A DNA stretch of 64,000 bases from Caldilineaceae bacterium bin5 (GCA_002238445.1 MPML01000014.1:30529-94528); one strand, 5' to 3'; numbered from the stretch's first letter, positions 1-9,192 are shown. Made by a program: numbers and translations. The notes: generated by a model from the sequence alone, not told the origin.

Positions 1-392
1 AAGTTCTGGCGCGATTCAGTATCTTCCTGTTGCGTCAGTTTTTCCTGACCATCTCCAGGGAACTCGATGACGCCGCCCTCATCGATGGTTGCCGCCGATT
101 AGGCGTCCTCTTCCGTATTCTCCTGCCTCTCACGCGGCCGGCTCTTGCCGTTGTGGCAATATTCAATTTTACTTGGGCCTGGAACGAGTTTTTTACACCT
201 CTTATCTATCTGAACTCGCCGAAACTGTTCCCAATTACTTTGGGCCTGCACCGCTTCATCGGCCGAACCGAAATCGACATTCAGTTCTTGATGGCAATGA
301 CCATCATCTCGACTCTCATACCAATTGCCATTTTCTTCCTCACGCAGCGATACTTCATACAGGGAATCGTCATCACGGGAATAAAAGGCTGA
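1..392 (+). CDS. Carbohydrate ABC transporter permease, MalG-like, 5'-truncated by the window edge
   Basis: This is the C-terminal part of an inner-membrane permease of the CUT1 sugar-importer family. The open frame runs in from the window edge (frame of base 3) and ends at the TGA at 390-392. The visible part holds the EAA loop that docks the ATPase (ELDDAALIDGC, then FRILLPLTRPAL). Two hydrophobic spans follow, and the gene ends in the usual GITITGIKG-like tail (here GIVITGIKG). The upstream partners (SBP and MalF) must lie outside the window. A PhyH oxygenase and a PfkB kinase follow on the same strand, suggesting one sugar-utilisation operon. Family assignment is firm; the substrate is unknown. 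Confidence 0.93.
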   Translation, partial: VLARFSIFLLRQFFLTISRELDDAALIDGCRRLGVLFRILLPLTRPALAVVAIFNFTWAWNEFFTPLIYLNSPKLFPITLGLHRFIGRTEIDIQFLMAMTIISTLIPIAIFFLTQRYFIQGIVITGIKG

Positions 393-509
393 ATTCCTGG
401 CCGGCAGGGAAGGACCAGTACTTCCATTGCGGCCATCGGACGGCCTGATTGGCCAGATCGCAGCCGATTGCCACACTCGGCAGAAAACCACGAAAAGGGG
501 AGCATTCAG

Positions 510-1307
510 ATGCAAACAGCTAAGACTGCTGAAAGCGAGAGCGGCTATAAGGCGCTTACACAAACACAGGTTGCCAGTTTCTGGGAAGAAGGGTTCCTGG
601 TTGTCGGCAAGGTATTGGAGGACGAGCTCATCGAAGAGATGCGCTGCGAGTATGATTCCGAGTTCGACCTTGCCCGCAGCGGCCAACGGCCTGTTCGCAA
701 CCTGGCTGTTGGCGAAGAACATCACGATCATGACGAAGAAGACCAGCAGGAGATGCTCCAGTTCATGGGGATCTCCGAGTACAATCTTCGATTTCACCAA
801 CTGATCTATCATGATGTCATCCTCGACGTCATTGAAGACCTGATCGGTCCCAATATCCAGCTGTATCACAACCAGGCTCTCTACAAGCCGCCCCACCATG
901 GCGGACCAATCTTCTGGCACCAGGACAACGCGTACTGGAAATGTGTGCCTGCCAATCTGGTCAGCGTCTGGCTCACTCTCGATGACGTCGACTATCACAA
1001 CGGCGCCATGCAGTTTATTCCCGGCTCGCACCTGCGCCCCATGATCCATGACCAGGCCCAAGGCAGCGATGTCCTCCTCGACATGGGCAAGTTGGTTGAC
1101 GACAGCAAGGCGGTCGTGGGCGATCTGCCGGCCGGCGGCATCACCCTCCACCATTGCCAGACCCTGCATCGTACTGCGCCAAATACGACCGACCGTCAGC
1201 GCCGGGCGCTTGCCATTCACTACATGACGCCTGGCACAAGGTCTGCGCAGACACAAGAGTCATTCCAGGTTTCTTTCGGCAAACCCATGCTGCGGATGCG
1301 GGTCTGA
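510..1307 (+). CDS. Phytanoyl-CoA dioxygenase (PhyH) family Fe(II)/2-oxoglutarate oxygenase
   Basis: This is a 265-residue non-haem iron oxygenase of the PhyH fold. The iron ligands are visible as H137-x-D139 (FWHQDN) and distal H220 (HCQTLHRTAPN), with an Arg pair at 231-232 for 2-oxoglutarate. An unusual His/Asp/Glu patch (HHDHDEED) sits at residues 71-78. The ATG at 510 is chosen because GGGGAG lies 7 bases upstream; an in-frame TTG at 468 lacks such a site. The gene lies between a sugar permease and a PfkB kinase on the same strand, so a small imported molecule is a more likely substrate than phytanoyl-CoA. The substrate cannot be read from the sequence. Confidence 0.9.
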   Translation: MQTAKTAESESGYKALTQTQVASFWEEGFLVVGKVLEDELIEEMRCEYDSEFDLARSGQRPVRNLAVGEEHHDHDEEDQQEMLQFMGISEYNLRFHQLIYHDVILDVIEDLIGPNIQLYHNQALYKPPHHGGPIFWHQDNAYWKCVPANLVSVWLTLDDVDYHNGAMQFIPGSHLRPMIHDQAQGSDVLLDMGKLVDDSKAVVGDLPAGGITLHHCQTLHRTAPNTTDRQRRALAIHYMTPGTRSAQTQESFQVSFGKPMLRMRV

Positions 1308-1352
1308 GCGCACCGCGCAGCAAAAGAGACCGATTAGGATTCAAGTACCGAT

Positions 1353-2447
1353 TTGGAAGACTCCCGTAGAGAGAAGAAAAGCGAACCAACCTCTGCGTCT
1401 CGGGCGAGTCCATTTCTGGCGGTTGGAAACTGCACGCTGGATGATGTCGTAACCCCGGACGGACGCATTTCCCCGCGGCAGCTTGGCGGCAATGCCGTAT
1501 ACGCGGCCGTCGGCATGCGCCTGTGGGGCGTGGACGTCAGCATAGTGAGCGTGGTCGGCGCCGACTATTCCAACGAATGGCTTGAACGGTTGGCACAAGC
1601 CGGTATTGACCTTTCAGCCGTCGCCAGAATTGAGGACCCGCACCTGCTGCGCTCGCGCGCATTCTATTTTCCTGACGGCAGCCGCACCGATCGCGTCGAC
1701 GAAGCGCGATCGATGCTACCAGCCCATGCCGGCGAAATCATCGATCTCGAAAGCGAATACGCCGACACCGGCAGCCCATTGCACCGCCGCATCTGGCCGT
1801 CCTTCTGCCCGGACCTCTCCCAGTGGGCCGAATTGGCGAAACATGCCTGCCACGCCCATCTTGCCCCCGGGCCGCTTCCATGCAGCCGCGCCAACGCGGC
1901 CTTCCTCAAGCGGTTACGGGGCGATGACGTCGTCGTCAGCTTCGACTGGCCCTGGTGGGATTGGGACCGAGAAGCCCAAATCGACGCCAATTTGCTCAGA
2001 AACATCGATTTCCTGCTGCCAAGTATTGAAGAGTTAGCCATCCATGCCGACGCCGTTTTTGGTGTGGACAACGGGAGCCAAAGGCAACAGGGTCACATCT
2101 TCGAAGCAGCCAAGCAGCTGCTGGCGCTCGGTCCGCAGGGAATCGGCGTGAAAATGGGCGCGCGCGGCATGCGCTTGCTGTTGAAGGGCCAAGGTGATTG
2201 GCGTCAGGTTCCGCCATTCCCCACCAAGGCGGTAGATCCCACCGGGGCCGGCGACGCGTTCTGCGGTGGCTTCCTTGTCGGTCTGGCGCAAACAGGCAGT
2301 CCCGTGCAGGCGGCACGCTACGGCGCGGTTTCGGCCTCGTTCATTATTGAGGATTTCGGCGTGCTGCATGCACTGAACATAGAACCGGAACAGGCCCATT
2401 CAAGGTTGCAGCACCTGCAGGTTTCCCATCAGGAATCGGACGCTTGA
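1353..2447 (+). CDS. PfkB/ribokinase-family carbohydrate kinase
   Basis: This predicted cytosolic ATP-dependent sugar or nucleoside kinase has 364 residues. The N-terminal Gly-rich entry (LGGNAVYAAVGMRLWG, about residues 44-59) and the C-terminal PfkB signature DPTGAGDAFCGG (295-306) are intact; D301 is the expected catalytic base. The start is taken as the TTG at 1353 because no in-frame ATG precedes the conserved first strand; AGGA lies about 13 bases upstream. The gene follows the PhyH gene by 45 bases and is probably co-transcribed. Its stop codon overlaps the -35 element of the next transcription unit. The phosphorylated sugar is not identifiable. Confidence 0.9.
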   Translation: MEDSRREKKSEPTSASRASPFLAVGNCTLDDVVTPDGRISPRQLGGNAVYAAVGMRLWGVDVSIVSVVGADYSNEWLERLAQAGIDLSAVARIEDPHLLRSRAFYFPDGSRTDRVDEARSMLPAHAGEIIDLESEYADTGSPLHRRIWPSFCPDLSQWAELAKHACHAHLAPGPLPCSRANAAFLKRLRGDDVVVSFDWPWWDWDREAQIDANLLRNIDFLLPSIEELAIHADAVFGVDNGSQRQQGHIFEAAKQLLALGPQGIGVKMGARGMRLLLKGQGDWRQVPPFPTKAVDPTGAGDAFCGGFLVGLAQTGSPVQAARYGAVSASFIIEDFGVLHALNIEPEQAHSRLQHLQVSHQESDA

Positions 2448-2472
2448 CAACGTAATACTGATTTGTTACCTT
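2444..2472 (+). promoter_or_regulatory. Sigma70-type promoter for the 2589 importer operon
   Basis: TTGACA at 2444-2449, a 17-base spacer and TACCTT at 2467-2472 form a good housekeeping-type promoter. It overlaps the stop codon of the PfkB gene, so the downstream importer operon probably starts its own transcript here, with a leader of roughly 110 bases. This is a motif reading only. Confidence 0.5.
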
Positions 2473-2588
2473 TGGCGCAGCGCTCTAAGTCAACCCGAAC
2501 AGTCGTCCGCGACGCCTTCCACTCAAGACAACAACTGCATACATGCCCCTTCGAACTGTCCTAATCCACACAATTTGAGGAGATTGAC

Positions 2589-4244
2589 ATGAAATCTACG
2601 CAACGTGTGATGAGGCTGGCGTTTTTGCTGGCACTGGTGGCGGCCCTCCTGCTCGCCTGCGTCGCGCCGGCGGCTACCACCGACTCTGCCCCGGCCGACG
2701 ACGCCATGGCAGCGGAATCGGCAGAGAGCGAAGGACCGAAAATGGGAGGAGTCGTGACCGGCTTTGTCTCCTCCGATCCCAAGAACTTTGACCCGGCCGC
2801 GATCGCAGGATGGGACCAGGGCGTAATTGCTCCCAACCTGCTTGAAGGCCTCTTCAGACTATCGCCGGACGGTCGCGAAATCGAACCGGCAGTCGCCGAA
2901 AGCTTCGAAGTATCGGACGACGGCAAGACGTGGACCTTCAACCTGCGCACCGGCGCGAAGTTCCACAACGGCCGTGATATCACTGCCGATGACTTCAAGT
3001 ACAGTTTCGAACGCGTGCTGAACCCGGAGACCAGAAGCCCCAAGGCTTGGATGCTTTCGATAGTCGTCGGCGCCCAGGAGTTCCAGGATGGATCTGCCGA
3101 TGAAGTCAGCGGCATCAGAGTCGTGGATGCGCAGACCCTGGAAATCGAGTTGGCCGAGCCGTTGGCGCCATTCAAGTCGATGCTCGCCAGCATTAACCTG
3201 GCCGTCGTACCGCAAGAAGAGGTGGAAAAGTGGGGCGAGGACTTCGGTCAGAACGTCGTCTCCGCCGGACCATTCACTCTTGGCGAGTGGAATCTGAACC
3301 AGGATGTCACCCTGAACGCCTTCGAGGACTACTGGAATGGACGTCCCTACCTGGATGCGGTCATGTTCCGCTTTATCGGTGACGAGAACACTCGCATCGT
3401 CGAGCTGGATGCCGGGCGGCTGGATATGGCCTGGGTTCCGCCAGCCCACTGGGACCGCTTCAGTACCGACCCGGTCTACAAGGAAAAGCTGGGCTGGGCT
3501 GAGACCTTCCACACTGACTTCATAGCAGTAAACCTGGACAACGAACCATTCGGCACGAATCCCAAGCTGCGCCAGGCCGTCCGCTATGCTCTGGATCTGG
3601 ATGCAATCATCGCCAGTTTGCAGGGGCGGGCCACGGTTGCCCAAGGTCTCCTGCCGCCAGGACTGCTCGGCTTCGATGAGGGCATGATATTGAACTATCC
3701 GACAAACCTGGATTCGGCCAAAGCATTGATGGCCGAGGCCGGCTTTGCCGACGGCGTGCCCGGCACGTTTGATGTCATTCTGCCGCCATGGGGCAACCTG
3801 ATCAAGATGCTGGAAATCTATCAGGCAAACCTCAAAGAGATCGGCATCAACATCGAAATAAAACCGACTGAATTCGGGCCCTACATGGAGGCCCTGGAAA
3901 CAGGCAGCTACGACCTGGCCTGGATGTACCGTGTGACCGACTATGCCGACCCCGATGGCTTCTACTTCCCGCTCATGCACTCCGACAACCTCGGCGCAGG
4001 GGGCAACTACGCCCGCTACGCCAACGCAGATGTAGACGCCAATATCGCCGCGGCCCGCGCCACCGTCGACGATGCCGAACGCACCACGCTGTACCAGGCG
4101 GTAGACGCCCAATTCGCCGCAGATTTACCCTACATTCCGCTGACGCACAACATCTACGTGGACGTCTCAACGCCGCGTGTGCAGAACTATGTTCCTTCGC
4201 CGATGGATACGCATATGTTCCACCGTGTTTGGGTGGAGGAATAG
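2589..4244 (+). CDS. ABC transporter substrate-binding lipoprotein, family 5 (oligopeptide/nickel type)
   Basis: This is a 551-residue extracytoplasmic binding protein. It has a basic N-terminus, a hydrophobic core and the lipobox LLAC with lipidated C24. An acidic Ala/Met-rich linker follows, then the SBP_bac_5 body (KFHNGRDITADDFKYSFERVL at about residues 120-140). AGGAG lies 7 bases before the ATG. A 15-bp inverted repeat, a PhyH gene and two DppBC-like permease genes follow. No ATPase is encoded in this run. Members of the family bind peptides, nickel chelates, glycosides or opines, so the ligand is open. Confidence 0.95.
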   Translation: MKSTQRVMRLAFLLALVAALLLACVAPAATTDSAPADDAMAAESAESEGPKMGGVVTGFVSSDPKNFDPAAIAGWDQGVIAPNLLEGLFRLSPDGREIEPAVAESFEVSDDGKTWTFNLRTGAKFHNGRDITADDFKYSFERVLNPETRSPKAWMLSIVVGAQEFQDGSADEVSGIRVVDAQTLEIELAEPLAPFKSMLASINLAVVPQEEVEKWGEDFGQNVVSAGPFTLGEWNLNQDVTLNAFEDYWNGRPYLDAVMFRFIGDENTRIVELDAGRLDMAWVPPAHWDRFSTDPVYKEKLGWAETFHTDFIAVNLDNEPFGTNPKLRQAVRYALDLDAIIASLQGRATVAQGLLPPGLLGFDEGMILNYPTNLDSAKALMAEAGFADGVPGTFDVILPPWGNLIKMLEIYQANLKEIGINIEIKPTEFGPYMEALETGSYDLAWMYRVTDYADPDGFYFPLMHSDNLGAGGNYARYANADVDANIAAARATVDDAERTTLYQAVDAQFAADLPYIPLTHNIYVDVSTPRVQNYVPSPMDTHMFHRVWVEE

Positions 4245-4351
4245 CAGAGGGGAAAGCAAGCAGCTCAGAAGCTATGGATTGTTCTATTGAACCAACCCTG
4301 GCTGCTGCCCGGCAGAAGCATGAAATTGACTGAATTCGACCTATGACCAAT

Positions 4352-4398
4352 ATGTACGTCGCACGCGGCAGAGATGATCTGAAGCGTGCGACGTACAT
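4352..4398. terminator. Perfect 15-bp inverted repeat after the SBP gene
   Basis: ATGTACGTCGCACGC at 4352-4366 is the exact reverse complement of GCGTGCGACGTACAT at 4384-4398, with a 17-base loop. No long T-run follows, so it may act as a partial terminator or as an mRNA 3'-end stabiliser that lets the SBP be made in excess over the permeases. The right arm ends six bases before the AAGGAGG of the next gene, so folding could also affect translation of that PhyH gene. Confidence 0.75.
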
Positions 4399-4416
4399 TT
4401 CCTTAAGGAGGCAAGA

Positions 4417-5544
4417 GTGAACAAGAGTGCTTCAACTATGGAGAGTTACGTCCGCGAGGGAAAGCGCATGGCCTACGAGTTGGGAAACCGCGGCCCCATC
4501 CGATTCAATGCTGACGGCACGCTCCACCAGGAGATTATAGACGCCTACTGGCGCTGCGGTTTCTACGTATTGGAAGGCGCACTCGCGGATGAGGAACTTA
4601 ACGATCTGCGCGTCGATATGGAAAACGGCTTGGAACGCGCGCCCTATACCAAAGATGCAACGGTTGACGCACAGGGCCGTCCCGCGCTTGGCGTCGATTT
4701 AACGCGGCCATCGTTTCGCTTTGCAAAGCCGTTGAGCGACCCTTACGGCGGCACAGAGTTGGTTAGCGGCCGCCATCCGGCCAAAATGAGCGAGCCGGCG
4801 CCGCCCTCGGATGCTCCTGACTACGTCATCAACAGCATCGGCAGCCCCCTTCAGATTATGGACTCCTGCCTGCGGCTGTACGGACATCCTCAACTCTTAG
4901 CGATCGCCGCAGCCATCAACGGGCCCGACTTTGTTCCCTTTACCGAATCAGTCATTGTAAAACGCGCAGGGTTGGGGCCATCGGTAGCCTGGCATCATGA
5001 TGGCACAACGCACTGGGATAGCCCGGATTGGGACGAGGGCACACACGGGTTCAACTTCATGGCGCAACTCTATGGCAGCACCGCCGAGAATGGCGTCTGG
5101 CTGCTGCCTGGCTCTCACAAGCTGGGAAAGATGGACATCAAAGCCATGGTGGAAGAGAACGGCTCAGACCGGCTGCCCGGCGCAGCGCCGATGATTTGCG
5201 AACCGGGCGACGTTTGCATGTCCAATCGCCAGGCCCTACACGCCTCATTCGCCAACACTTCCCCGCAAAAGCGGATTACCATCAACTTCGGCTTTCACCG
5301 CCTGCAAGCCGTTCTCAACACGCGCACCAAACACGGAGGCACCGAGGTTGTTTACGACGCCGAACGAGTCGTTGAGCGTTCACGCATCATCGCCCTCGCA
5401 ATCGACGCCCGGCAGCAGCGTTTTCCCAACGAATCTCGTTACGTTTACAAACCTCTGGCCGGGCAGGAGGACGCCAATCGCTGGAACGATGACACTCGCG
5501 TAAGTCTCCTCAGGAATTACAATCTGAAGGACCTGAGCCTCTGA
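4417..5544 (+). CDS. PhyH-family Fe(II)/2-oxoglutarate oxygenase within an importer operon
   Basis: This 375-residue PhyH-fold oxygenase has ligands H193-x-D195 (WHHDGTTHW), distal H275 (NRQALHASFAN) and R286 for 2-oxoglutarate. The GTG start at 4417 is fixed by AAGGAGG ending 5 bases upstream. It is longer than the other PhyH proteins in the window and has an N-terminal extension of about 100 residues. It lies between an SBP gene and its permease genes, so it is probably expressed with the importer and acts on the imported compound. The reaction is not predictable; known relatives hydroxylate acyl-CoAs, phosphonates, ectoine or halogenated intermediates. Confidence 0.9.
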   Translation: MNKSASTMESYVREGKRMAYELGNRGPIRFNADGTLHQEIIDAYWRCGFYVLEGALADEELNDLRVDMENGLERAPYTKDATVDAQGRPALGVDLTRPSFRFAKPLSDPYGGTELVSGRHPAKMSEPAPPSDAPDYVINSIGSPLQIMDSCLRLYGHPQLLAIAAAINGPDFVPFTESVIVKRAGLGPSVAWHHDGTTHWDSPDWDEGTHGFNFMAQLYGSTAENGVWLLPGSHKLGKMDIKAMVEENGSDRLPGAAPMICEPGDVCMSNRQALHASFANTSPQKRITINFGFHRLQAVLNTRTKHGGTEVVYDAERVVERSRIIALAIDARQQRFPNESRYVYKPLAGQEDANRWNDDTRVSLLRNYNLKDLSL

Positions 5545-5647
5545 ACTGGAATCAGTTGCCACATTGGAACTTCAGTGGTCCCGCACAGTTTGCAAGGACT
5601 CGAGAGCGAGTGCCATTCGATCCTGGTAAGACCGGCGCCGCCCCAGC

Positions 5648-6574
5648 ATGATCGGTTACGTCGTTCGCCGCCTCCTCCAGTTTATCCCCATCCTCATCGG
5701 GCTGGTCACCGTGCTATTCGCTTTGCTGAACATTCTGCCCGGCGACCCTGCCCGCATGATGGCTGGCCCATTCGCCAACCCCGATGTCGTCGAGACGATC
5801 CGGCAGGAGATGGGTTTCGACCGCCCGCTCCTGGTCCAATACTTGGATAACCTCTGGAATTTGGCGCGGGGAGAGTTCGGCCGTTCCTACCAATCGCGCC
5901 GCCCCATTCTCAAGGACATGCTCGAGGTCTTTCCCAAGACATTCCAGCTGGCACTGGCCGCCGAAATAACCAGCGCCTTCATTGGAATCTGGCTGGGCGT
6001 CATCGCCGCAACCCGACGCAATGGCTGGGCCGACCGGTTGATCATGGCGGTGGCGGCGCTGAATCTCTCCTTTCCGCTCTTCTGGCTGGCCCTCATGCTG
6101 CAGATTGTGTTCGCCGTCTTTCTGCGCATGCTGCCGCCTTCAGGTTATGGCGCCGGTTTTGACCGCTTCATCATCTTGCCCGCCTTCACCCTGGCACTTC
6201 CATCACTGGGGCTTTTGGCCCGCATCACACGCGCCGCCCTGCTCGAAGTCATGGGCGAGGACTATATCCGCACAGCCCGCGCCAAAGGCCTCAAGGCCAC
6301 ACTGATCACGCGCCGCCATATCCTGCCAAACGCCCTCATCCCAATAGTGACGACCATCGGCACCGACTTTGTACGCCTGCTGGGGGGAATCCCCATTATT
6401 GAAGTGATTTTCTCCTGGCCCGGAATCGGCAAGTACGCCTATGACGCGCTCGTCTTTCGCGATCTGCCCGCCCTGCAGGCTTCCGTCATCATTCTGGCCG
6501 TTTCCGTATCCCTGGTTAACCTGGTAGTGGACCTCCTGTATGCGTTTATCAATCCGCGCATTCGCTACGTTTGA
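5648..6574 (+). CDS. ABC transporter permease, DppB/OppB-like
   Basis: This 308-residue inner-membrane subunit has the typical N-terminus of the family (MIGYVVRRLLQFIPILIG), about six hydrophobic spans and the BPD_transp_1 core. The motif GEDYIRTARAKGL and the segment HILPNALIPI mark the EAA loop that contacts the ATPase. It starts about 100 bases after the PhyH gene and overlaps the next permease by 35 bases, so the two are co-translated. The ribosome-binding site is weak. Confidence 0.95.
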   Translation: MIGYVVRRLLQFIPILIGLVTVLFALLNILPGDPARMMAGPFANPDVVETIRQEMGFDRPLLVQYLDNLWNLARGEFGRSYQSRRPILKDMLEVFPKTFQLALAAEITSAFIGIWLGVIAATRRNGWADRLIMAVAALNLSFPLFWLALMLQIVFAVFLRMLPPSGYGAGFDRFIILPAFTLALPSLGLLARITRAALLEVMGEDYIRTARAKGLKATLITRRHILPNALIPIVTTIGTDFVRLLGGIPIIEVIFSWPGIGKYAYDALVFRDLPALQASVIILAVSVSLVNLVVDLLYAFINPRIRYV

Positions 6575-7442
6575 CTGGCGCCGTTTTGGGCAGGCTCATT
6601 TGCCCATGGTCGGCGTCGGCGTGATCCTCTTTCTCATGCTGCTGGCCGCATTGGCTCCTTTCATCGTCAGCGATCCAACCCAGATCGAAATGCGCCGCGA
6701 AGTGAACGGAGAGACGGTCATGCCCCCCTATCCGCCAAGTCAGCACAACCTCTTCGGCACCGATCAGCTGGGAAGAGACATCTTCGCACGCGTTGTTTAT
6801 GGTCTGCGCACTTCGCTCATCGTCGGCATACTGGTGCGCGGCCTGTCGATGGTAGCCGGCACCTTGCTGGGGCTCATCTCAGGATTCTTTCCCCGAATCG
6901 TCGATGACATAATCATGCGCCTCACCGACATAATGCTCGCCTTTCCCGTCATACTCCTGGCGATGACGGTCACTGCTGTTCTTGGCCCCGGTCTCGTCAC
7001 GGTTTGCCTTGCTTTGGCTCTCGTCGCCTGGCCCGACGTCGCCCGCCTGGTGCGGGGTCAGGTGCTCGCCATCAAAGATCAGACCTACGTGGAAGCGGCG
7101 CGCAGTGTAGGCGCCGGCAACTGGCGCCTCCTCCTTCGCCACGTGTTGCCCAACTGCATGGGGCCCATTATCGTCGCCTTTTCTATGGGGATTCCCGGCG
7201 CGATCATGTACGAGGCCGGATTGAGCTTTTTCGGCTTCGGCATCCAACCGCCGACCCCCAGCCTGGGCTCTATCATCAGCGACGGACGCGGCTACATTAC
7301 CGTTGCGCCGTGGTACCCTGGCTTCCCCGGCCTGGTATTGACCCTGCTCGTGCTCTGCGTCAACCTGGTCGGCGATGGCCTTATCGACGTGACCAGCCCG
7401 CGGGCGGCAAGAGGAGAGCGCAACCGGCGATCAGCAGACTGA
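6540..7442 (+). CDS. ABC transporter permease, DppC/OppC-like
   Basis: This 300-residue partner of the preceding permease has a first membrane span at about residues 23-43. A periplasmic loop holds the family hallmark LFGTDQLGRDIFARVVYG (about residues 70-87), and the EAA loop includes YVEAARSVGAG and HVLPNCMGPI. The ATG at 6540 lies inside the previous gene; later in-frame starts would lose the first span. No ATP-binding gene follows, so the complex must use ATPases encoded elsewhere, possibly the OppD/OppF pair at 12900-15049. Confidence 0.93.
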   Translation: MRLSIRAFATFDWRRFGQAHLPMVGVGVILFLMLLAALAPFIVSDPTQIEMRREVNGETVMPPYPPSQHNLFGTDQLGRDIFARVVYGLRTSLIVGILVRGLSMVAGTLLGLISGFFPRIVDDIIMRLTDIMLAFPVILLAMTVTAVLGPGLVTVCLALALVAWPDVARLVRGQVLAIKDQTYVEAARSVGAGNWRLLLRHVLPNCMGPIIVAFSMGIPGAIMYEAGLSFFGFGIQPPTPSLGSIISDGRGYITVAPWYPGFPGLVLTLLVLCVNLVGDGLIDVTSPRAARGERNRRSAD

Positions 7443-7555
7443 TTTGGATGCGCGCGTACGATTCTGCTAAACTCGATAACACATTCGCGCCTTTCCGGCA
7501 TCCTCTCAGAATACGACTCCCGGCACCCTGCTCGACTCCAACTGGAATAGATTCG

Positions 7556-8731
7556 ATGGCAACTGATAAGCAGAGCGTCCGAGTGCAACGCGTTGAACCT
7601 TCCTTCAACCCTGTCCAGGATGAAGACCTGGACCAGTACAGCGACGAACTCTCGGAACTCACCATAGTCGACGTCGACGTGCATGTCGATGACACCCTCA
7701 TGTTCATGCTCGATTACATGGAGGGCCATTTCCGCAAGCGGATGGAGACAGTCTTGCAGGCGGACTTCAAAGGAGAGCCGGGCAACTCCCTGCGTAACAT
7801 GATCGCGCACATCGCCTGGCTCGGCTCATCCTATGACAAGCCGCCGCGCGCAAAGCTGGCGACCCAAAAGGACCTTCTCGCCAGAATGGAGAAGGGAATT
7901 ATCGACTACAGTATTCTCTTTCCCAGCGAACTCCTGCCCGTCGGCTATCTGCCGGAACCGGAATGGGCGGCTGCCCTCGCCACGGCCTACAACCAATATA
8001 TGGTCGACGCCTACCAGAATCTGGACGGCGTTAAGATCGCCATCGTTGTCGCGCCCCAACACCCGGACCGGGCCGCAGCCGAGATCGACCGCCACGCCGC
8101 CCATCCCGATGTCGTGAGCGTCTGTATTCCCGACGTAGGCGTCAATCCACCGATTGGGGACGAGAAATACTGGCCTATCTTTGCCGCCGCGGCCAGGCAT
8201 GACCTTCCGATCAGCTTTCATGGCATCGAGGCCCTCATCCACGATAACTACCCGCTGCGGGTGGCCCACTTCCACACGCTCATGCAGGTGAACAGCATGG
8301 GATTTCCCTTTACTTCGATGTTGCAGATCATGTCGGTGGTGTGCGCCGGTATCCCCGTGCGCTTTCCCAACCTGAAATTTGCCATCCTTGAAGCCGGCCT
8401 GACCTGGATGCCCTTTATCATGTACCGGCTCGACGCCGCATATCTGCGCTACCGCACCGAGCTGCCTGCTCTCGAGAAGAAACCCAGCGAATACATCCGT
8501 GATTGGTACATCGGCACCCACGAGCTGGAAGCGCTGCCGCGGCGGGGCGATCTCGTCAAGCTGATCGACCTATACCAGGGACGCGACACGACCATGTGGG
8601 CCTCAGACTGGCCGCACTTGGAACGCGACCTGATCGCAGGGTTCATGCGCTACGACATGGACGACGCGCTTCGCCGTAAGATCTTGGGCGAGAACGCGCT
8701 CCAGTTCTTTGGGTTGAAGCCAAGACCATGA
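7556..8731 (+). CDS. Amidohydrolase family 2 (TIM-barrel metal-dependent hydrolase/decarboxylase)
   Basis: This 391-residue protein fits the PF04909 amidohydrolase-2 group, whose members hydrolyse lactones or decarboxylate aromatic acids. The N-terminal metal site has the variant IVDVDVHVD, where DxH replaces the usual HxH. SFHG lies mid-chain, and the C-terminal WASDWPH supplies the metal-binding Asp. The ATG at 7556 is preferred; an in-frame ATG at 7448 is possible. The stop overlaps the start of the Rieske gene (ATGA), so the two are translationally coupled. The pair may carry out an oxidative or hydrolytic step on the imported compound. Confidence 0.87.
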   Translation: MATDKQSVRVQRVEPSFNPVQDEDLDQYSDELSELTIVDVDVHVDDTLMFMLDYMEGHFRKRMETVLQADFKGEPGNSLRNMIAHIAWLGSSYDKPPRAKLATQKDLLARMEKGIIDYSILFPSELLPVGYLPEPEWAAALATAYNQYMVDAYQNLDGVKIAIVVAPQHPDRAAAEIDRHAAHPDVVSVCIPDVGVNPPIGDEKYWPIFAAAARHDLPISFHGIEALIHDNYPLRVAHFHTLMQVNSMGFPFTSMLQIMSVVCAGIPVRFPNLKFAILEAGLTWMPFIMYRLDAAYLRYRTELPALEKKPSEYIRDWYIGTHELEALPRRGDLVKLIDLYQGRDTTMWASDWPHLERDLIAGFMRYDMDDALRRKILGENALQFFGLKPRP

Positions 8732-9120
8732 CCAGCGAAAAAGAGCCTGCTCGCACAGGCGCGTCGCGACGCAAGATTACCGTCGCGGCTGTAGACTGTT
8801 TTCCGCCTGGCGCCCGCATGGAAGTTCGGGTTGGCAGCGCCATGATCGCAGTCTTTAACGTTGGCGGCGACTATTACGCCCTGTACGGCCGCTGCCCGCA
8901 CCAGTCCGCGCCTTTGAGCCGCGGCCGGCTGCAAGGCACAGTTATCTGCAATGCCGACACCGGCTGGAAGACTGAATGGGCACACGAGGGCGAAGTGCTG
9001 GTCTGCCCCGGCCACGGGATGGAATACCACGTCCGGACCGGCAAGGCATTTGGCTACAACCTTAAACTTCGCACCTACGAGGTGGTGGTCGAGGACGGGC
9101 AGGTTAAGCTGGTAATGTAG
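8728..9120 (+). CDS. Rieske-type [2Fe-2S] ferredoxin-like protein
   Basis: This 130-residue single-domain Rieske protein has ligand pairs C56-P-H58 (GRCPHQSAPL) and C93-P-G-H96 (VCPGHGMEYHVRTG). The spacing between the two boxes is about 37 residues, roughly twice the compact form. The insert contains another Cys (C74) and a Trp-rich stretch. No oxygenase catalytic domain is attached, so it probably transfers electrons. It is coupled by ATGA overlap to the amidohydrolase. Its redox partner is unknown. Confidence 0.9.
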   Translation: MTSEKEPARTGASRRKITVAAVDCFPPGARMEVRVGSAMIAVFNVGGDYYALYGRCPHQSAPLSRGRLQGTVICNADTGWKTEWAHEGEVLVCPGHGMEYHVRTGKAFGYNLKLRTYEVVVEDGQVKLVM

Positions 9121-9192
9121 AAGCTTTGCAGGCTGGACAACTGCGCGGACGAGGCGACCGCCTTTCCGGAACGCACCTGGCGAGAGGAAAAT

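Noticed and set aside
99..1256. Long minus-strand frame (385 codons) opposite the permease and PhyH genes
   Set aside because: It lies fully opposite two genes with intact catalytic motifs, has no domain, and is explained by the high GC bias of the coding strand.
2859..4112. 417-codon minus-strand frame opposite the SBP gene
   Set aside because: It is antisense to a clear SBP_bac_5 gene and has no recognisable domain or ribosome-binding site.
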